Positions 13,027 to 17,229 of a DNA stretch of 17,229 nt are shown piece after piece. Below the pieces are notes generated by a model. That model saw only the letters and a list, made by a program, of their open reading frames with translations. It had not been told where the DNA came from and did not search any database. The position numbers were made by a program, and so were the translations under genes. Each line of letters opens with the position of its first letter. Within the stretch, counting starts at the first letter, position 1. This stretch comes from Candidatus Pelagibacter sp. GTDB lineage: Bacteria; Pseudomonadota; Alphaproteobacteria; Pelagibacterales; Pelagibacteraceae. The stretch is taken from positions 1 to 17,229 of the forward strand of contig JAOJEG010000014.1 of NCBI GenBank assembly GCA_028226535.1, written 5' to 3'.

Positions 13027-15102
13027 TTAAATTTTTTCTGATATTTTTAATGCAAAAGCATAATCAGTTGCAATCTCTTCAATGGCTCCATCTCTTCCAG
13101 ATTTTCCTCCATGACCTGCATTCATTTCTGTTTTTAAAAGAAGTAAATTATTATCAGTTTTATAGTCTCTTAATTTTGCTGTAAATTTTGCAGGCTCATC
13201 AAACAAAACTCTATTATCACTTAAGCTTGTAGTTATTAGTATGTGAGGGTAATCCATTTTTTTAATATTATTATAAGGAGCATAAGAAAATATATAATCA
13301 AAGTGCTCTTTATTATCTTTAGCATTTCCAAACTCGTCAAACTCCCCAACCGTTAAAGGTAGAGAGTGGTCAAGATTTGTTGTGAGAGAATCTACAAATG
13401 GCACAGCCATAATTATTCCTAAAAATAATTCTGGAGTTTGATTAACAACAGCACCCATTAATAAACCTCCTGCAGATCCACCCATACCTATAATTTTTCC
13501 CTTAGATGTATATTTCTGATCAATTAAATATTTTGCAGCATATATATAATCTTCAAAAGTATTCTTTTTACTCGTCAATTTTCCTTCTTTCCACCACTTC
13601 ATTCCTTTTTCCATGCCGCCTCTAATATGTGCGGTAGCCCAAATGATATCTCGATCAATTAAACTTAATCTCGTAGAAGAAAAATTTGGACTCATTGAAC
13701 TGCCGTAGGAACCATAACCATAAAGCAACAAATTAGCTGAACCATCAATTTTAGTTTTTTTATGTCGAGTAATTGTTAAAGGAACTAACCTTCCATCATG
13801 TGATTTATATTCTACTCTTTCAACAATGTAATCATCAGGATTATGCCCTGAAGGTATTTCTTGTTCTTTAACAAGTTTTTTTGATTTGTTTTCTAAATTA
13901 TATAAATAAACTCTAGATGGAGTTTTAGGAGAAGAATAACCAAGGTATATATCATTAGTATTTCGATCTTTCTGTACCAAAGAAACACCTGGCACATAAA
14001 TTTTTTCATTAGAAAATATTAATTCTTCTTCAATTCCTGTTGAGATATTTTTTACAAATAGCTTATCTAATGCATCAGAAGTTTCAGATCGAATAATCCA
14101 ATCCTTTAAAAATGTTAGTCCACCTATTAAAACTTCATCTCTTGCAGGGATAAATGTTTTCCATTCTTGATTTTCTAAGCTATCAGAAATATCAATTTTA
14201 AAATCTTCTGCATTTTTGTTAGTGTGGTTATAAAATTTTCCATTCCAAGCACTTATAGAGTAAAGAATACCTTTTTCTCTTTTCATGATTAATTTAGGTT
14301 TGGGATTCTTTTCTTCAACACTAAAATAATATTGTTCTGATGTATTGTGATCAGATGAATTTATAAAATAATACTTTTCATCTGAACTAATACCAATACC
14401 TACAGTGAATGCTTCAGTTTTTTCCTCAAAAATTAGCTGGTCTTGATCCTTAAAATTTCCAATTTCATGTCTATAAATCTTTCTTGCACGATGATTTTCA
14501 TCGAGTTTAGAATAAAAAATAAATTTATCATCTAAGCTAAAAGTTATTCCCCCAGAAGTTTCAGTAATTTCTTTTGTAACAGCCTCATTGTTTTCAATAT
14601 TTCTTATAAAAATTGTGTAATACTCTGAGCCTTTAGTATCTAAAGAATATCCTAGGTACTTATCATTGTTACTTACTTCTAGATCCCCAATACCAAAATA
14701 TTCTACACCTAAATTTTCTTTTTCTTTATCTCCATTCCAAATTTCCTCTATATCAGTTGAGTTAATTTTTTTTCTTAATTTTATAGAATAATTTCCAGTT
14801 TTAGTTGTCTTGGTCCAGTATTCGTAAGTATGATCTTTATAAGGAAGAGATTCATCATCTAATTTTATTCGTCCTTTGATCTCATCAAATAATTTCTTTT
14901 GTATATGTTTTGTATTTTCTAAATGATAGTCAGTGTATTTATTTTCTTCTTCAAGATAATCTTTTACTTCAGGTAAAAGTTTATTCTTATCTTTAAGTAC
15001 TTCTAAAATATTTTTTTGATGTATCCAGCTATAATTATCTTCCCATGTAACATTATGGCATGATTTTAATTCTGGTTTTTTTTTAAGATATGGTATTTTC
15101 AT
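13027..15102 (-). CDS. ptrB: oligopeptidase B (S9A serine peptidase)
   Basis: 691-residue cytosolic prolyl-oligopeptidase-family enzyme that cuts short peptides after Arg or Lys. The N-terminal beta-propeller spans about 75-430, with the opening helix segment conserved (WEDNYSWIHQKN, 20-31). The C-terminal alpha/beta hydrolase domain carries the triad: Ser543 in MGGSAGGLLMG, Asp629 in SLSDNRV and His664 in NAGHGGKSGR. LLYGYGSYG and the AHIRGG motif (491-496) also match. Length and triad spacing fit E. coli PtrB (about 686 residues). There is no signal peptide. The start at 15102 leaves 14 bases to the divergent J-domain gene, so its promoter must lie within that gene. No terminator is visible after the stop; readthrough into hsp20 is possible. 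Confidence 0.95.
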   Translation of the reverse strand: MKIPYLKKKPELKSCHNVTWEDNYSWIHQKNILEVLKDKNKLLPEVKDYLEEENKYTDYHLENTKHIQKKLFDEIKGRIKLDDESLPYKDHTYEYWTKTTKTGNYSIKLRKKINSTDIEEIWNGDKEKENLGVEYFGIGDLEVSNNDKYLGYSLDTKGSEYYTIFIRNIENNEAVTKEITETSGGITFSLDDKFIFYSKLDENHRARKIYRHEIGNFKDQDQLIFEEKTEAFTVGIGISSDEKYYFINSSDHNTSEQYYFSVEEKNPKPKLIMKREKGILYSISAWNGKFYNHTNKNAEDFKIDISDSLENQEWKTFIPARDEVLIGGLTFLKDWIIRSETSDALDKLFVKNISTGIEEELIFSNEKIYVPGVSLVQKDRNTNDIYLGYSSPKTPSRVYLYNLENKSKKLVKEQEIPSGHNPDDYIVERVEYKSHDGRLVPLTITRHKKTKIDGSANLLLYGYGSYGSSMSPNFSSTRLSLIDRDIIWATAHIRGGMEKGMKWWKEGKLTSKKNTFEDYIYAAKYLIDQKYTSKGKIIGMGGSAGGLLMGAVVNQTPELFLGIIMAVPFVDSLTTNLDHSLPLTVGEFDEFGNAKDNKEHFDYIFSYAPYNNIKKMDYPHILITTSLSDNRVLFDEPAKFTAKLRDYKTDNNLLLLKTEMNAGHGGKSGRDGAIEEIATDYAFALKISEKI

Positions 15103-15116
15103 TATTAGGGAAATAT

Positions 15117-15620
15117 ATGAATATAATTATTTATACAGTATTAATTTTAGTCGCTTTATATTTTTTATTAAGGTTTTTTGCTTCCATAAACTCAAAGAAA
15201 ATATCAAAAAGCATAAGAATATTATTGTTTATTAGCTTAATAGTTATTGCAGTTTTGTTTGCTGTTGCTGGAAAATTTTTATTAACTTTACCATTAACAG
15301 TTGCAAGCTTAGCTTTATTAAAATTAAAAGGTCTTTCATTTTTTCAGCTCATCTCACTATTTCGACTAATTCAAACTCTTAGAAATTCTGGCAGATTTTC
15401 ATTTAATAATAAAAATGTATCCAATATTAATACAATGACTACTGCAGAGGCTTACAAAATATTAAATCTTAACCAATCAGAAAAAATCACAAAGGAAGAG
15501 GTTAATAAAGCATATATTAGAATACAAAAAAAAATTCATCCTGATATTTCACCAGAAACTTCAAGACTTTCATCAATAGTTAATGAAGCAAAAGAAATAA
15601 TTTTAAAAGATATAAATTAA
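15117..15620 (+). CDS. membrane-anchored J-domain protein (Tim14/DnaJ-like C-terminus)
   Basis: 167-residue protein with hydrophobic helices at about 3-21 and 33-51, a further hydrophobic stretch to about 70, then a linker rich in Ser/Asn and a C-terminal J domain (about 107-165). EAYKILNLN begins the J domain, KAYIRIQKKIHPD gives the essential His-Pro-Asp at 141-143, and NEAKEIIL is the last helix. It has none of the Gly/Phe or zinc-finger parts of DnaJ. The role is presumably to stimulate DnaK ATPase at the membrane. The architecture resembles alphaproteobacterial relatives of mitochondrial Tim14/Pam18. ATG 15117, with AGGG upstream, is chosen because the earlier ATG at 15090 would overlap the divergent ptrB start. 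The stop overlaps the convergent GT9 gene by 4 bases. Confidence 0.82.
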   Translation: MNIIIYTVLILVALYFLLRFFASINSKKISKSIRILLFISLIVIAVLFAVAGKFLLTLPLTVASLALLKLKGLSFFQLISLFRLIQTLRNSGRFSFNNKNVSNINTMTTAEAYKILNLNQSEKITKEEVNKAYIRIQKKIHPDISPETSRLSSIVNEAKEIILKDIN

Positions 15621-16555
15621 TTTTTAAGTTTAATAATATTCTTAATAACTTCATTTACTGATATTAAATCAGGATTAGCATTAGTTCCATGAGTTATTTC
15701 TTCAATTTTATATCCTTGTGGAATAATCCGAAAGTAATTTTTACTATAATCGGTATATGCCTTTGGAGAGTCTAATAAAAATACAATACATTTTTTTCCT
15801 GATTGCGAAAGAATATGAGATCCAAATGAGTCATTTCCAACATACATATCTGATGCACATAAATAAGGAATTGAATCATTTATAGTTTTATTGCTAAGAG
15901 TTAAATAATTATTTTTCTTTAATTTAGATGTAATCTCATTCTCAATTTTTTTTTCATTAGGACCACACAAAATTAAGAAAAAGAAATCTCCAATTTCATT
16001 AAGATTATTAATTAGTTTCGCAAAATTATCTGAGCCCCATCTTGTAGTTGGTCCAGAAGAGCCTGCACCTATAACGATTCTAAAGCTATTGTTATTTAAT
16101 TCGTTATTAATTTTTAAAATTCTTTCATTTTTTATAAAAAAAATCGTTTCAGTTTGACAATTATCATTTTTGAGAAATCTCTCAGTTAATGATTTTGCAG
16201 CATTAATCAAATGTAAATTTTTTTTTTTAAAAAATTGATATGAGAAAATATTTTTAATTCCTGCAATTTTAGCAGCAACATATATTCTTAAACTTGGATA
16301 GAAAATTAATAAATTTTTAAAATTAAACTTCCCAAGTATTTTACTAAGTTTAAAAATATCAAAAAATCTTTTTTGATACTTATCTAAGTAATAAACTTTT
16401 TCTATTAATGGGTCATCTGCAAGCGCTTCTTTTAAATTTTTACACAAGGTGATTATTGTTACAGGGCCATATTTTTTAGCTATTTGATGGCAATATGAAA
16501 GATGAAGTAAATTTGCTCCTAAACCAATGTAGCTTAAATAGATTCCTGTTTTCAT
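15617..16555 (-). CDS. GT9-family (heptosyltransferase-like) glycosyltransferase
   Basis: 312-residue GT-B-fold enzyme resembling ADP-heptose:LPS heptosyltransferases. The N-terminal half has the family layout: a first strand, then GLGANLLHLSYCHQIAKKYG (11-30), and DDPLIEKVYYLD (47-58). The C-terminal donor domain has IGAGSSGPTTRWGSDNFAKL (162-181), FLILCGPNE, and YVGNDSFGSHILSQSGKKC, the usual nucleotide-sugar site. The Asp that normally follows GxG in the first loop (catalytic base in WaaC) is replaced by Ala-Asn. It is coupled to the upstream dehydratase-like gene through an ATGA overlap, which points to surface-polysaccharide or LPS assembly. Donor and acceptor are unknown. Confidence 0.82.
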   Translation of the reverse strand: MKTGIYLSYIGLGANLLHLSYCHQIAKKYGPVTIITLCKNLKEALADDPLIEKVYYLDKYQKRFFDIFKLSKILGKFNFKNLLIFYPSLRIYVAAKIAGIKNIFSYQFFKKKNLHLINAAKSLTERFLKNDNCQTETIFFIKNERILKINNELNNNSFRIVIGAGSSGPTTRWGSDNFAKLINNLNEIGDFFFLILCGPNEKKIENEITSKLKKNNYLTLSNKTINDSIPYLCASDMYVGNDSFGSHILSQSGKKCIVFLLDSPKAYTDYSKNYFRIIPQGYKIEEITHGTNANPDLISVNEVIKNIIKLKN

Positions 16556-17229
16556 AAGCTTTTAGACATTTCTTTTATTAATTTATTACCTAAAGTTTTA
16601 AATTTAAAATTATATATATTTTTTAGATAAGAGATATTTTTTTTTGAACCAATTAAATATTTGATTTCATTTTTTCTAAAAAATTTTTTATTTATAGAGT
16701 AGTATTTTTTATAATTAAGACCATTGAGTTTATAAGCCTCTTTTATAATATCTTTTCCAGAAAGATTTAAGCCAGCTGAAATGATTCGATCTTTAGTTTT
16801 TAAATTTGATGTAAGCAAAATTGCTTTTACTATATCTGTTATCCAAGAGTAGTCTCTATAAGTGTTTATATTTCCAACAACAATTTTTTTTTTATTTTTT
16901 GCACCTAAACAAACTTTTTTTATAAAGAAATCATTTGGTCTCAAAGGAGATTCTATTTGCATGAATATAAGATTGGATAAATTTAACTTATATCTTCGAA
17001 ATTTTTTGATTAAATTAAAGACTTTTTTTTGTACATTAATATAAGGGTTTTTATTCGAAGAAAGCTTACATTTTAAATTAATTAATCTATTTTTTGGAGT
17101 AAATATATATCCGGAATTAGCTTTAAAAAACTTTATAGTTGATTTTTCTTTTTTTAAAATTTCTAAAAAATTTTTAGTTCCGTTATAATGGGAGTTAAAA
17201 GTTTCTTGTTTGGATTTGATACTTTCAGT
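16552..17229 (-). CDS. GDP-mannose 4,6-dehydratase-like SDR protein, N-terminus off the window
   Basis: The frame is open from base 17229 down to the TGA at 16552 (225 residues visible); the ATG at 16962 is internal. It matches the middle and end of GDP-mannose 4,6-dehydratases: NGTKNFLEIL near the edge, IESPLRPNDFFIKKV where family members have HESPRRG...FVTRK, and VVGNINTYRDYSW for GNLDAKRDWG, followed by a DIVKAI helix. Catalytic positions look lost: the TSE triplet reads NSG, and the YxxxK motif reads YINVQ with Lys one place late. It may be a specialised epimerase/reductase or a non-catalytic relative. It is coupled to the GT9 gene by a 4-base overlap. The missing N-terminus would hold the NAD(P)-binding GxxGxxG. 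Confidence 0.75.
   Translation of the reverse strand, partial: TESIKSKQETFNSHYNGTKNFLEILKKEKSTIKFFKANSGYIFTPKNRLINLKCKLSSNKNPYINVQKKVFNLIKKFRRYKLNLSNLIFMQIESPLRPNDFFIKKVCLGAKNKKKIVVGNINTYRDYSWITDIVKAILLTSNLKTKDRIISAGLNLSGKDIIKEAYKLNGLNYKKYYSINKKFFRKNEIKYLIGSKKNISYLKNIYNFKFKTLGNKLIKEMSKSL

Noticed and set aside
16552..16962. Starting the dehydratase-like gene at the ATG at 16962.
   Set aside because: Translating upstream on the minus strand gives no stop up to 17229, and the upstream residues match the family (NGTKNFLEIL and the PY-x-x-x segment), so this ATG is internal.
1..17229. CRISPR array, tRNA/rRNA genes, insertion sequences, toxin-antitoxin or phage modules.
   Set aside because: No regularly spaced repeats, cloverleaf or rRNA-like sequence, terminal inverted repeats or relevant protein motifs were seen; nearly all bases are in recognisable chromosomal genes.

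Overview
The window looks like a streamlined, very AT-rich alphaproteobacterial genome, most likely Candidatus Pelagibacter / SAR11 (inference). The basis is the Lys/Asn/Ile-rich proteins, almost no non-coding DNA (under about 500 bases), stop codons that overlap between neighbours, and a housekeeping set typical of that group. No rRNA, tRNA, CRISPR array, insertion sequence or phage gene was seen. Twenty protein genes can be supported; the first and the last run off the window edges.

Layout. 1-2883: cell-wall and central metabolism. An AmgK-type sugar kinase (5' end cut off) overlaps a MurU-type uridylyltransferase. A convergent phosphoglycerate mutase (gpmA) follows, then a VanZ-like membrane protein overlapping an SLT-type transglycosylase lipoprotein. 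2873-8262: a four-gene minus-strand operon read msrA, mercaptopyruvate sulfurtransferase, RND periplasmic adaptor, RND pump, with 1-4 base gaps and no outer-membrane channel gene. 8297-10651: a DMT-family permease overlapping an AlkA-like DNA glycosylase, a convergent DUF1330 gene, and a purine-type phosphoribosyltransferase. 10693-12435: an AzgA-type purine permease convergent with the phosphoribosyltransferase across a bidirectional terminator, and a divergent small lipoprotein. 12478-15102: a small heat-shock protein (IbpA/Hsp20 class) and oligopeptidase B, both on the minus strand. 15117-17229: a membrane-anchored J-domain protein, then a GT9 glycosyltransferase translationally coupled to a GDP-mannose-4,6-dehydratase-like gene cut by the window edge; these two look like the start of a surface-polysaccharide region.

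How the parts fit. AmgK and MurU would return cell-wall amino sugars to UDP-MurNAc, and the transglycosylase lipoprotein could release such fragments. The phosphoribosyltransferase and AzgA pair would import and salvage purine bases. Msr, sulfurtransferase and efflux genes share a transcript, which suggests a redox or toxic-compound response (inference). Hsp20, oligopeptidase B and the J protein are protein quality-control functions.

Best leads. (1) The hsp20 5' leader can fold into a ROSE-type RNA thermometer: its Shine-Dalgarno pairs with an ACUUGCUU strand leaving one bulged G, downstream of a second small hairpin and a good sigma70-like promoter. (2) The RND adaptor has no alpha-helical hairpin: its two lipoyl half-motifs are joined almost directly. 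(3) The GDP-mannose dehydratase-like protein lacks the usual Ser/Thr-Glu and Tyr-x-x-x-Lys catalytic residues, and its GT9 partner lacks the usual N-terminal Asp. No wholly new multi-gene defence or mobile system was found.
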